Shown here one piece after another: positions 47,787 to 59,642 of a stretch of DNA of 64,000 nt (its first letter is position 1; every line of letters begins with the position of its first letter). Source of the stretch: Coffea arabica (lineage: Eukaryota; Streptophyta; Magnoliopsida; Gentianales; Rubiaceae); assembly GCF_036785885.1 (NCBI RefSeq), contig NC_092315.1, positions 21,182,026-21,246,025 of the forward strand, read 5' to 3'. Under the pieces are notes generated by a model. The model saw only the letters and a program-made list of their open reading frames with translations. It made no database searches and was not told the origin of the DNA. Both the position numbers and the translations under genes were made by a program.

Positions 47787-48230
47787 TCATGCATCCAATG
47801 GCATCAACCTAATATTAGAAATCAAATCCAGAAATCAATCCAATACTAAAAACAATATTGGAAATCAATATTTCACAGCATACCAGAAATCCAACATCAA
47901 TATCATCAATCAATCAATATCAGAGATGCATCAGAGATGCAATCTGATGCAATCAATATCCAACGTCCAACAATGTACCAAAAACAGCAGAAATACAATT
48001 GATATCAGAAATCAGCATTCACACGTATACCAATCAATAGCCCATAAATAAAAGTAATCAGAAACCATCAAGGTTATATATCAAAATATAAAAGTTAACC
48101 AAATAAACTACAAACCAACAGAGTTAACCAGAATTCATGAGTACAGAGTACTTGAAATGTCAAAATACAAAAGATGCAAATATTTATGGTGAAGTGCCAT
48201 TCTAAATGAAGTGCAAGAGCCTAAGGGTGC
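47787..48230 (-). other. Sirevirus non-coding spacer between env-like ORF and polypurine tracts
   Basis: AT-rich, with short degenerate repeats (ATCAATAT, ATCAGAGATGC). No gene is seen. Confidence 0.6.
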
Positions 48231-49045
48231 CTAAATAGTGATTTTGGACGATCCAGGCCTCCTTCTTGCTAGGTGAAACTGAGCAAGATCTACTTCATCT
48301 TCTTCAGTTTCCTCACCATCATCACTGTCTTCAGTTACTGGACCCTTTCCCTTATCTTGTGGTTGAGAACTGGAAGCATGAACCTCTGGAGTGGATTCAG
48401 TATGTGGAGTTGGCTCAGCTGACTCAGTCCTAGGCTTCTTTTGATGTGCATTCTCATCTTCTTAAGGGATAGGAGGCACAAGCAAATTCCTTTTATCAAT
48501 AAAAGTGGCTTGTTGCTCAGGTATCATGGTCATCATCAGACTATCTTTAAGAAGGAGAATGTATTGTTTGAGGTCTTCAAGCAAGGTAATGACTTCATGA
48601 GTGGATGAGGAAGGTTGAATTGATGATTTTTTGGGATGGATGGTAAAGGGTGAAACATATTGAGACTGATCTCGAGGAGTTCTAGGGGTGACAGGAAATT
48701 CATGGCGACTTTTTGTCCTAAACTCTAAAACAGACTCCTTGTGGCACCACTTACCATAAAAAAATCTCAGATTTTTTCTTTCAAAATAAGCTTTTGAGAA
48801 GATGGTGGATGCACCCTCTTTTGGTGACACTTCAGTGAAAGAAATTTTAAAGTGAGCAAAAATTGGAGTCAAAAATTTTTCATAGGACAGTTTTCTACGG
48901 CTATCAGTGCTAATTTTGAGTAGGAATTTGCACATTACAAAACCAAAATCAATGTGAACTTTTTCAAGAAAGCAGTAAAACAAGTAAAGTTCTATTTTGT
49001 TAGCATCAGTCCTATGACCATCTGTGGGAACCAACAAATTTGAAA

Positions 49046-50264
49046 GAGGAAAAAACCTGGGGAGCCCTTAAACTATTGTCGTTGTCAACTTTTGGCCCCT
49101 CATCTAAAATTTGTTTCCGATTGATCCTTAAACAATTAAAAATGCATACTTTGAGGACTTCCGACGACTTTAAGCACAAATTTGACCGGAATTAAAGGGC
49201 ATTTTTGTCTCTTCAGCTGCCCCTTTCTCCGCCACCTTCTCCACTCTAAATGCACTGTACTTCTCCAATACCCCATCCAACTCCCTCAACAATCCTTCCT
49301 GCCCTTTTGCAGCGATTGTCAGCCCATAATTCAAAACATTCTCTTCACTCCACACACCGTCAGTACTTTCGGGTGGGACTCGTAAAGTGAAAAAATAATG
49401 GGATTCGTCAAGCTTGACTGCAGCTTCATCTTTAGCCAAGGGCCACTGAATTTTGTCGTCGATCCTAGCGAGCACCGCCACGACGTTATCACCCTGCCGG
49501 AGCATAACGATTGAGAGTTGTCCATTTGCCAGCTCAACGCTCTACTCTTTATCAATCAAATGCAGTATAGCACCTGGGATTTTGATAATTACTTCCTCGG
49601 ATGACTCAAAAGCTATGTTCCTCTGACTGCCCGGACCCTGCTGAATCTCAACTTGAACATCGTGGTTGTCGTCGTCCGGAAAGAGATTTTGGGCTAGATC
49701 TTTCAAATCAATAGAAGGGTAGAGAGATGATGAGGAGGAAGACGAAGTGGGTCTTCTTTAATCTGCGTTCGGTAAGAGTTGTGAAGTAGATTCTGGATTT
49801 GATTCGATCATTTCTGGGTAGAGAGACTTGCTTGATTTAGACATGGTTGATTTCTTGAATTTCCGGAGGAATATTTTGCTCCGAATTCAATTTTGGGTAT
49901 GTATGAGCTAGATGGAATATTATTGCTTGAGATTTTGCCAAAGGGATAATTTTAGCTGGGGCTGTTACTGTATTTAAATGAGGAATTAACGAGTACAATA
50001 AGAAATGAAAAGGAGAGGAAAGGGCGAGGCGCGGGGAGTCTGTGTCGGCCTATTCTCTCTTCAGGGTGAAGTCTTGCGAGAATATGAGTTGACATGAACA
50101 GACAAAAATGTCCTTTAATTCCGGTCAGATTTGTGCTTAAAGTCATCGGAAGTCCTCAAAGTATGCATTTTTAATTATTTAAGGATCAATCGGAAACAAA
50201 TTTTAGATGAGGGGCCAAAAGTTGACAACGACAATAGTTTAAGGGCTCCCCAGGTTTTTTCCTC
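49046..50264 (-). mobile_element. Pack-MULE carrying a host gene fragment (1,219 bp)
   Basis: Terminal inverted repeats of about 160 bp start GAGGAAAAAACCTGGGGAGC at 49046 and end in its reverse complement at 50264. AATTTGAAA is a perfect 9-bp TSD at 49037-49045 and 50265-50273. Between the TIRs lies the 5' part of an ERD7/senescence-associated gene and no transposase. The insertion splits the sirevirus env-like ORF, so it is younger than that insertion. Confidence 0.93.
49190..49843 (-). pseudogene. Captured 5' part of an ERD7-like senescence/dehydration-associated gene
   Basis: The minus strand from ATG 49843 reads MSKSSKSLYPEMIESNPEST, a Ser-rich linker, SLYPSIDLKDLAQNLFPDD, EEVIIKIPGAILHLIDKE, then RQGDNVVAVLARIDDKIQWP, KLDESHYFFTLRVPP and LNYGLTIAAKGQEGLLRELD. 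These are conserved N-terminal blocks of plant ERD7/senescence-domain proteins, a membrane-lipid-associated stress family. Two in-frame stops are present: a TAA after PNAD and a TAG after IDKE, both explicable by C-to-T change at Gln codons. The C-terminal senescence domain was not captured; the frame runs into the TIR after VEKVAEKGAAEE. Upstream host sequence of about 100-150 bp was captured too. Confidence 0.9.
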
Positions 50265-51429
50265 AATTTGAAATGATTGTGAAGATGATCAAATTTTGAG
50301 GACTGAGATCCTTCAACCTTGCTTCAGCAGGTGTATTAAAGTGCGTTTGAAAATAGGTTATCAATTTTGCAACATGAAAATGATAATAGGCAGAGGGAAA
50401 CTCTTCATATGAGAAAAAATTTACAATTTTTCCTTTAAAATCATTTTCAATTTTGGTTTTTAAAACAACATTAACAATGTCAGGATTGAAAGCAATATCA
50501 ACTGAATTGACTTGAGAGACAAGATTAGTGTGTGAACTACCCTTCCTAAGGTTGGTAAAAAATTGATGAAACATATCAGGATAGTAAGTGTTCGAAATGG
50601 TCAGAATGTGAATCCATTTTTGGAATTTAAAAAGCTTAAGAACAGGTTCAAGGTCAAGTTTACGGAATTCAGACGGAACAATGATCCTTTGAGTGATGAA
50701 ACCTTTATGTGAAATCAATTCAAACCTATCCTTGGCATCATCATCAATGAATTTGGGTAATGAAATAGGTTCTTCTTCAGGTTGAGCCTCAGGTTGTGCT
50801 TTGGCAGGACGTTTTCTCTTTTCACTGCATTGAGCAGTTGGTACATCGGCCCGTACCTCAGTCCTTGTTCTTGGTGATTTTCTGGTGGAAGGCTCAGCAG
50901 TTTGCTATTCATCAGATTGCTCAACAAAAGGCTCAGTGGTTTGTGGTTTCTTTTTGGCAGATTATTTCCTTTTTTCACCAATAGTTTCTGTTCCCTTTTT
51001 GGTTGATTTCGTGATGGAGGGTTCGACAATTTCGACATCTTTATCTCTAAGCCGAGTAGTACGTTTGGCACCAGCAGATCCTCCTCTTATTCTAATCATG
51101 ATGATATGTATGGTATTTTTGTTGCAGATTATGATGCAAATGTGTATGAGATGGATTTAGAGTGCGGTATAAACTACAATGTGTGCTTGAATCGTCCAGA
51201 AGGAGTGAATTTCAAGTGACTAGAATTTCGGCTGACAATTGAAATTTATGGGGCGGTTGGCAGTTGGAAAAAGTAATGAGAATGAATGGACACTTAATAG
51301 GGATGTGATGGTGTTGGACAGATTAATTTCTTGAAATTTATTAAAAAGAGAGATGAATTTTGAAATTTGAAAGTGAGAGAAGAGAAAGGGTTACATCCGA
51401 GACAACGGTTAAAAATGAGTTGAATGAAT

Positions 51430-51577
51430 GAGAAAATTGCTTTATAATACGCATCTTTTGAGTGTCGGACGGCCGAACGAAGAGAAGCGTCTGACACCAT
51501 CGTCCGAAAGTAAAATTTTTTGGAAAATAGCTAAGAACACTGTCAAACGTCCGTTCATCAGATATTGGATGTCCAAT
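51430..51577 (-). promoter_or_regulatory. Internal CGGACG array and TATA-like box upstream of the env-like ORF
   Basis: In the gap between pol (ends about 51620) and the env-like ATG (51099) the + strand holds TCGGACGGCCGA (51465), AGCGTCTGA (51486), CGTCCGA (51501), AAACGTCCG (51545) and TTGGATGTCCAA (51565). These are diverged versions of the U3 array. On the minus strand GTCCGACACTC is shared with the end of the LTR array, and TATTATAAAGC (about 51431-51441) follows. A secondary promoter for the env-like ORF is an inference. Confidence 0.55.
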
Positions 51578-51599
51578 AAAGTGTGATCAGAGAATTTTC

Positions 51600-54500
51600 A
51601 GAAAAACTTTTTCACAACTCCCAATTTTGTTCTCAAAAATACAAATTGATCCAGTGGAAGGACTTTTGTAAGAATGTCAGCATTTTGATTTTTTGAGCAA
51701 ACATATTGTACACAAATTTCACCCTTTTGAACAAGATCACGAATGAAATGATACTTTATGTCTATGTGCTTTGTCCTAAAATGTTGAATGAGATTTTTTT
51801 TGTCAAATTTATGGTACTAGTGTTATCACAATATATAGGCACATAATCTTACATTAATCCAAAATCATTTAAGATATTTTTCATCCACATCAATTGAGTA
51901 CAACACGTACCGGCGGCAACATATTTCACTTCGACCATAGACAAGGAAATAGTATTTTATTTTTTACTCAACCAAGACACTAAGTAATTACCAAGAAAGT
52001 GACATGTACCACTTGTGCTCTTCCTATCTATTCTACAATCACCAAAATCAGCATTCGAAAAATCACATAAAGGAAATTCAAGGCATCTTGAATACCAAAA
52101 ATCATAGTTCAAGGTTCCTTTCAAGTATCTAAAGATTCTTTTTACAGCAATCAAGTGAGATTGTTTTGGACAAGATTGGAATCGAGCACACAAGCAAACA
52201 GCAAACATAATATCTGGTCTACTTGCGGTTAAATAGAGTAAGCTGCCAATCATACCTCTATACTTCTTTTCATCTATATTTATACCTTTTTCATCTTTGT
52301 CAAGTTTGGTAGACGTGGACATTGGTGTTCCAACTTGTTTTGAATCCTACATTCCAAATCTTTTGAGCAGTTCCTTGGTGTATTTAGCTTGATTGATGAA
52401 CGTACCTTCTTGGGTTTGAACCACTTGGAGCCCAAGGAAGAAATTCAATTCTCCTATCGTACTCATCTCAAACTCTTTTACATAATATTGGAGAAATCCT
52501 TGCACAAACATTCATTAGTAGCACCAAAGATAATATCATCAACATATATTTGTACAATAAGGAGATCATTGGAACTTTGTTTAGTGAAAAGAGTGGTGTC
52601 CACAATATCTCTTTTAAAACCATTCTCAATCAAAAAAATCACTTAAACATTCATACCATGCTCTTAAGACTTGCTTTAATCCATACAAAACTTTTGAAAG
52701 ATTAAATACATGATTTGAAAATGTTTCATTTTCAAAGTCGGGAGGTTGGTCAACATACACCTTTTGATCAATAAAATCATTTAAAAAAACACTTTTAATA
52801 TCCATTTGAAATAATTTGAAATCCTTGAAACATGCAAATGTCAAAAATATTCTAATTGACTCTAGTCTAGTTACGGGAGCAAATGTTTCATCAAAGTCTA
52901 TTCTTTCTTTTTGAGCATATCCCTTAACTACAAGTCTAGCCTTATTTCTCACAATTTTACCTTTGTCATTCATTTTATTTCTAAAAATCCATTTTGTGCC
53001 AATAATAGGATAATTTTGAGGCCTTTTAACTAATGTCCAAATTTAGTTCCTTTCAAATTGATTTAGTTCGTCTTTCATAGCTAAAATCCAGTTTTCATCT
53101 TTCAAAACATCAACAACATTTTTAGGTTCAAAGTGCGAGACCAAGGCAAAATTATCCATCAGTTGCTTAGCGGAGGAACGAGTTCTAACCTCTTCGAATG
53201 AATCACCAATGATAAGTTCCTTGGGATGATTTTGAGCAAATTTTCAAGCCTTTGGAAGATCCTTGAGTTCATCATCATGTTTGTCTTTTTCTTTCAATGT
53301 TTGATTGTCTTGGGGATCATCTTCCTTTGAGCTTCTTCTTGTGGAGTATTGCCTTGATCATGAATTGTGAGCTTCTTGAGTCCTTCTTGAATACCTACAT
53401 CATCATCCTCACAACCACTTTTGAAAATATCATCATTAGATTCATCAAATGTGACATGTATGGCTTCTTCAATAACAAGAGTCCTTCTATTATAGACTCT
53501 AAAACCTCTTTTGTTCTCACAATAATACAAGAAAATACATTTATCAGATTTCTTATCAAATTTTCCAAGGTGTTCCTTGAGATTTAAAATAAAGTATTTG
53601 CAACCAAAAATTTTGAAATATTCAACAATTGACTTTTTATCAAACATCAACTCATAAGAGGTTTTGTTCAAAATTGGTCTTAAAAGAACTCCATTCATTG
53701 CATAACAAGCCGTATTAACTGCTTCGGCCCAAAAATATTTTGGCAAGTTACATTCACTTAACATAGTTCTTGCGGCCTTTTGAAGAGTCCTATTTTTTTT
53801 CCAACAATACCATTTTGTTGAGGAGTTCTTGCAATTGAAAATTCATGTGTGATCCCATTGTTATCATAAAATTCTGGAAAATCACAAAATTTAAATTTCG
53901 ACCTATTGTCACTTCTAATCTTGATAATTTTCAACCCAATCAGATTTTGAACTTTTGAAAATGAGAAAACAAAATTTTTGAAAGTATCATCTTTGTAAGC
54001 AAGAAACATCACCCAACTGTATCTAGAATAATCATCAACAATAACCAAACAATATCTTTTACTACCCAAACTAACAATTTGTGTAGGACCAAACAAATCA
54101 AGGTGTAAAAGTTTCAAAGGTTTTGAAGTAGAAATATATTTTTTGGGTTTAAAAGAAACTTTGACTTATTTTTCAAATTGACAAGCATAACAGATTTTGT
54201 CCTTTTCAAACTTAATTTTTGGCAAACCTCTGACAAGTTTCTTTTTAAAAATTTCTTTTAACAAATCCATGTTGAAATGACAAAACCTTCAATGCCATAA
54301 CCAAGGGTTTTCATTTGCAACTTTAATATATTTAAAACTAGAAGAATCAACATTCTCAAGGACAACTACATAAATGTCATTCACTCTTTTTCCTTTGAAG
54401 ATGATGTTAAATATTGAGTCAAGAACAAGACATTCATGCTTTTTAAATAACACAAACAGATTTCTATCACACAATTGACTAACACTTAATAAGTTATAAC

Positions 54501-54700
54501 TCAAATTATCAACTAGAAGAACATTGTGAACAAAAGTTTGACCATTCTTACTAACATCTCCTACTTTAACTGTTTTGGCTTTATTATCATCTCCAAATAT
54601 CACTTTTCACTTGATTTTGGCTTGAGTTTGATGAATTGTGATGGATCACCAGTCATGTACCTTGAACATCCACTGTCTATGAATCATTTTGATTTCTTCA
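51600..54700 (-). pseudogene. Sirevirus pol (protease, integrase, RT, RNase H), degraded
   Basis: Minus-strand order: protease FIDSGCSRYMTGDPS (about 54681-54640), preceded by TGA at 54684-54686 where Trp is expected; a gag-pre-integrase block (NLLSVSQLCDRN); integrase core LLHLDLFGP, IRSDN and PQQNGIV, after which an indel near 53800 removes the catalytic Glu context; IN/RT linker 53764-53294; RT with FAPVTRLESIRIFL, QMDIKSVFLN and YVDD (52537-52548); RNase H with YRGMIGSLLYLTASRPDIMF, STSGTCHFLG and KNQNADILTK near 51680. There are several frameshifts and stops. The RT catalytic YVDD survives but the polyprotein cannot be made. Confidence 0.9.
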
Positions 54701-54779
54701 CAATATTCATCAAGTTCACCTACACACAAATTCACAAGATAATATTTGGTACCCTTTATTTTTTGGATTTTTGAGAGTT

Positions 54780-55767
54780 AGCATTATGTCTAACTATTCA
54801 CATGCATTTCATGTCATTTCTCATATTCTTCCTTACATAACAATTACTTTTCATGTGACCAATTTGGCAACAAAAACTACACATAGTTAGCGAATTACTT
54901 GCATGGACAGGTTTAACAAATTTGACTTGTCTTCTCTTATAAATGGTTTGCACTAGAATTCAACCTTTTCTCATGAGTGTCAAAATGAGGTTTTGATTCA
55001 TTCCTTTGAGAACAACTTTGTTTCTTGTGTTGAGGCAATTCATTTAGACCATTCATTTTTCTTTTCAAGTCACTTTGTTCCTTTTTGAACAAATCACAAA
55101 GCTTTATTTTTCTATCAAGCTCAAAAAGTAAAACAATCTCATTCTTTTTGAAGTAATCATTTTCAGCTTTTAACCTTTTGTTTTGTTGAAAAAGATTTGC
55201 ATTATTTTGAAGCAAAAAACTAATTTTCTGTTTTAGTTACTTGTTTCTAGCATAAGATTCTTTCAAGTTATCATGCAATCTCTCAATAAAAGGTTCAATA
55301 TCATCTTCAGATTTATCATCACTAACAGGTTGAGAGTTGCAAGTAGTTATCTCATCATTACCAATACCCATGAATGCCATTTGAGCAGATTCTTCTTCCT
55401 CTTCAACATCACTATTCGAGTTGCAGTCATTCCATGTGATTTGAAAGTTATTGAACGTAGGTTTTCATTCAACTTTTCGTTCTTTTTTCTTCTTCATTGG
55501 GCACTCACTCATGCAGTGTCCAAATTGGCCGCATTCAAAACATTTATCAGCTTACTTTTTATTGGCCTCTAGCTTTCCTTTATTTCTTGCATTGTTGAAC
55601 TGATTTGGAAATGAGTTACTAGGTCCTTCTTTTCTGAATCTCATTTTGTTGAGGATTCTTTTGAAGTTTCTTGTGATGAGAGCAAGATCATTGTCATCAA
55701 CTTTCACATTTTCTCCATCTTGAGAAGCCGAGTCATCATCATCTTGAGAAACTTTTAAAGCAATGTT
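54780..55767 (-). pseudogene. Sirevirus gag, C-terminal part
   Basis: Two CCHC zinc knuckles are visible on the minus strand: CFECGQFGHCMSEC (55542-55501) and CSFCCQIGHMKSNC (54881-54840). Between them is a Lys/Glu/Leu-rich coiled coil (QQNKRLKAENDYFKKNE, LFKKEQSDLKRKMN). This two-knuckle layout is usual in sireviruses. The gag is cut at 55767 by the gypsy insertion, and the N-terminal part is out of view. Confidence 0.82.
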
Positions 55768-58700
55768 TGTGACACCTCGAATATTAGGAGGTTGTTTGTA
55801 AAGAAGATACTAAAGTGTATTTCCTCGAATTGTAAAATCTCTCACGTTTTTCTTAAAAATTTCCTTTTATTTAGAAATTATTCATTTATTAAAGCCCTAC
55901 CACCCAGTCACTCCACAATAAGTGCAAATGAACCTAAAAAGTAGGGTTTCACTTTTCGGTTTCAAGATTGGAGCAAATTAGGGTTTTCATGATTTTTCGT
56001 AAGATGATTTTTCGGTACGGAGTAAGGATCAAATTTGGTGATTAAAAGTGACTTTTAGGTGAGAAATAATATGTGATTAGGAGCAATGATATAAGGTTAG
56101 TGAATAGGAAGTAAAAATCCTAATATGTGTGTTTTAAAGAAAAACGGCGCGAACCGACGGGTACCGCGCGTTACCGATTGAACGCACCACTTGACCACCA
56201 CTTCTTACCACATGAGCTCATTAATACTTGAGCAAAATATCCCCTCAATTCCAGCTGGCTTTGACCGAAATTTGTGGCCAAAAATGCAAGGGAAAGTGAG
56301 AGAAATTTGCATGGCTTTGGTGGTGCCAAGTGTCACCACCCTATGGCTCTTTGCTTATTTTTTTTTTCTTGCCATTTATCCTTCATTTCAGCTTCATTTC
56401 CTTCATTTCTTTTCTGGTTTTGGCCGAGCTTAAGAGGGAGAGAAAGAAAGCAAGAAACAAACTTCCTTCTTCTTGATTTGCACCATCCAAGTGAGGAACC
56501 AAAATTCTAAACCGATTAAAGTGGGAGTTGTGAGCTTGAGAAGCTAAGGGAACCAAGAATTCCAAGAGGAGGTGAAGTATCACTCTTACAAGCTTTATTT
56601 GTTGAGGTATAAGGCTAAACCATGGCTTTGGTTCTTTTATTTTGATTTAAGTTGTTGTATAATTCATGTTGTGGTTGGATTAGTAGTGAAACAAGTTGTT
56701 ATGATGATTTAAAGGTGATATATGCGAGTTAGGGTTTGAGGTATTTGCTGTATATACTTGTTATATGGATGATATATGTTGTATTTAAGCTTATATAAGT
56801 GGTTGTGGTGATGATTGGAGCAAGAAATCAAGAAAGGTTGCATTGAATCCCAAAATTCCAGATTTCTGGAAAATTTCAGCTCTATTCTGTCCGGTTTTAT
56901 TACACCATGTTAGAGGCCGAATTAGGCTTGGAATAAAACATAAAAGTTGTATAGAATGGTATTTTATAGGTTCCTACAAAATTTTAACTCAATCAGAGCA
57001 ACGTAGCCTATGAAAAGATCAAAATACCCTCGCTGCCCTAGATTACATTCCAGTGTTCCGCGTAGACAGTTCAGTCTTTTTGGCTGTATTTATTCACTAT
57101 AATCCGTTCGGATTTAGCCATTTGCCAAAACATGAAAGTTTTAGTACACTGTCTTAGCTTTTTAACGCCTCCAAGAACGCCTTAAACGGACCTTGGTAGC
57201 CTGAGATATGACCATTTTAGTACAGTGCAATTAATTAGCCATTTAGTTGGAAGTTGGCTCTGTAAATTGGGAATTTGACCAGGTTACACTGGAAATTAGA
57301 CTAAGTGTTCTTCATGATCATTGTAGGCCTTCATCTTAGCTTCGAAATGGTATAAGTTGCATCTCAATCCGATAAGCGTAGCCTCGAGTGTACCCGTTCC
57401 GTAAAAACACGTCAAATCTGTCTTTTGTAACTTCATTTCCGCACTTGATATTAGCTTAATTTTTGTTCTGGTATGGTTTTGAGCCTATGGAATGGCTATT
57501 GAACTGAAATTGTGTTATGGATAACTTTGGGTTGGATTGAGTAAAAGAATGAAGACATAATGGCTGGAAATTAGGTAAACACAAAGGGCATGTTGCCCAA
57601 ATTTACGCTCGAGGACTAGAGAACTATACTTGCGACTTGAGTAAGGGTTAAGAGTGATTACTACTTGAACCATCTCGGGTACTTGAGTCTTCTTGTTCCG
57701 AGGTATATAAGTAAGGATTTGGCTAAACTTGTACCCTTGAGAAATAAAATAATGATTGCTCGAAGTATGTTTTTCTTGTACTTTTAACTCGCATGACAAT
57801 TTCAAGTATAAATGTTACAAAGTTTTACTGTTTAAAAAGCGAGCAAGTGTTTCACGACTACTATCCGAGTGAATTTCAATTTCTTGATTTTTATTGAACG
57901 AAACGTCTAAGTTCCGAATCTTAGTCGATTTTCAAAGTTCTTAAGCCAAGTTTTATCGCAGATTTGGACTCCAAACCCGGAGTACCACCCAGACGTGATT
58001 ACTAGAGGCACTATATCTTTTGGTGAGTGCTTTCAAATACCGAATTGAACTTGATACTTGAACTGGATACGTGGCCAATATGATTACATGTTATATACGT
58101 GAATTGTTAGGGCAAGAGTGTACTTTATCGCACTTGCCCTTATGTGATATATACTTGTTTATTGTTACAATTGACTTGATATACTTGTTTATGATGCGCG
58201 CACTTCCTGGAATTCCAGTAACCCTGCGGCGAGTTATTTAAGTCGAGCCGGCAAGGGTTTGGTTGATTGGGTAACGAACCCTGGGTCTCTTGTTTTGTCG
58301 AGTGGAGTGATATCTCCTCGACTAATTGGTATACTCGAGTATTACCACCCGTGTTTTCTTGAGAATTTTGAGCCCAGCTAGGGGTTTGAACGGTGGACGG
58401 AGAGTCGTTTAAGTGGTGTTCTAATGGATTGGTTCCTTTACTTGAAAGTTGACGGAGTGTCAACTATTATGTGATCAAGCTCCTAATGATGAAATGGGAA
58501 GTTGGCTCCTGAGAGCCATCCGTATCCTTATGTTTTGGAATGATTATTGCTTATTGGATTATTGTTTATTCTGAAAAACATTTACACTCGCTCATTTTGA
58601 GATTGCTACTTGAAGTGTTATTGCTCACTTTTATGAACTCTACATGCTCGTTACTTTGCTATATCGAAAACTTGTACTTATAAATAATGGTCAATTTGCT

Positions 58701-59055
58701 ATTTGGGACCTCATTGGGCTTTTAGCTCATTCCACGCTATTTGTTTTCCTTACAGGGGGTACGAGCGAGGCATGAGACATGTACAGACTAGCGTAGTCTA
58801 GTTGTTTTGAGTTTTGCTCTTGTACTCACGCTAGTACCCGACTAGGGTTGATTGTACTCGAAATATAAACACTTTGTATCTGGATTTGAACAGCAATGTA
58901 TATATTAAGTTGAAATGGATATGTTATTCATTTTCTTTGGATGCACGTTGTTTTGTTTGAGCTATGGGTGAGTGCGTGAGTGAGTCCTGGCGAGAGTTGG
59001 GCAGGCGGTCTGCCAAATCCTTTGGTACGCCTTAGGGGGAGGTGGGGTCGTCACA
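55768..59055 (+). repeat. Left LTR of the gag-only element (3,288 bp)
   Basis: It starts TGTGACACCTCGAATATTAGG-like and ends GGGGTCGTCACA. It lacks 137 bp present in LTR2 (around 61080-61216). It differs from LTR2 at six positions within the first 520 bp and is identical over the remaining comparable 2.3 kb (56285-58611 against 61674-64000). Open frames repeated in both LTRs are not genes. Confidence 0.92.
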
Positions 59056-59057
59056 GA

Positions 59058-59072
59058 TGGTATCAGAACTCC
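59058..59072 (+). promoter_or_regulatory. Primer binding site of the gag-only element
   Basis: TGGTATCAGAACTCC lies two bases after LTR1. Its first ten bases match the initiator-tRNA-Met site. Confidence 0.8.
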
Positions 59073-59642
59073 AATTGAGCTCATGCCGGGAGAGGGTTCT
59101 CGGACTGTGGGGATTGACTTGTTAAGTGTGGAACAATTGTCTATTGTTGGGGATCTTAGATATGTATGTTGGGTAGGAATCTCTAATACGGGTGATTTGC
59201 TCTTGAGCCTGGCCAGCTTGAGTGGTGAATTATCATATTTTCAGATTCTTGTCCCCGAATACTAAAGAGTGACACCTTTACGATAAGTTGAGATCTCGCA
59301 TAATATTGGGATAAGTTTGGATTGTGAAAGAAAAGGCACGGGGAATGCGAATAGTTTGGATTTGAAATATATTGAAGATATTCATGGGATTTGGGATCCT
59401 TCTTATTCACGTGTTTCGAGTCTTGATTAAGTGTAGTGCCTGAGCGATATCTAGGGTTAATGCTTTATAAGTTATGTGACTTGTTTTGATTGAATGTGTT
59501 GTATTGCCCTATTTTATGATTTATAGAGGTTTATGATTTGCGTTATTCTATTTTATGCTGTTTATATTTATATAGTTACTTAGTGGCTATATTCTATTAT
59601 TGATTAGTTGGTTATATTGTTATAGTTGATTAGCTACGAAAT

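Larger units (their letters stand above)
48231..51099 (-). pseudogene. Sirevirus env-like ORF, split by a Pack-MULE
   Basis: The frame opens at ATG 51099 (MIRIRGGSAGAKRTTRL). It has a basic Lys/Pro/Glu-rich N-terminal third (nonsense codons at 50962-50964 and 50905-50907), then a globular part (FELISHKGFITQRII, YYPDMFHQFFTNL) reaching 50274. The 1,219-bp insert with its 9-bp duplication follows. The frame resumes below 49046 (GHRTDANKIELYLFYCFLEK), has a TAA at 48462-48464, and continues in frame through an acidic tail to TAG at 48231-48233. Without the insert it would be 547 codons including the stop. The middle resembles the putative plant transposon protein domain common in this position. 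Function of such ORFs is unsettled; no clear signal peptide or fusion machinery is visible. Confidence 0.82.
46480..55767 (-). mobile_element. Sirevirus (Ty1/copia Maximus/SIRE lineage), visible 3' portion
   Basis: On the minus strand the order is partial gag, protease, integrase, RT, RNase H, env-like ORF, polypurine tracts, 3' LTR. Lineage markers are the extra ORF after pol, a gag with two separated CCHC knuckles and a coiled coil, several AGGGGGAG-type polypurine tracts, and palindromic U3 repeats. The 5' part of gag and the 5' LTR are displaced past the right edge by the element inserted at 55768. A Pack-MULE sits at 49046-50264. Many stops and shifts show it is inactive. Confidence 0.92.

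Noticed and set aside
50715..51071. 118-codon minus-strand frame starting MPNVLLGLEI
   Set aside because: It is an out-of-frame shadow of the env-like ORF, whose true frame (from 51099) is collinear with the downstream segments.
56191..58463. Open frames repeated identically at 61580-63852
   Set aside because: They are parts of the two LTRs of one element; duplication reflects LTR identity, not a gene pair.
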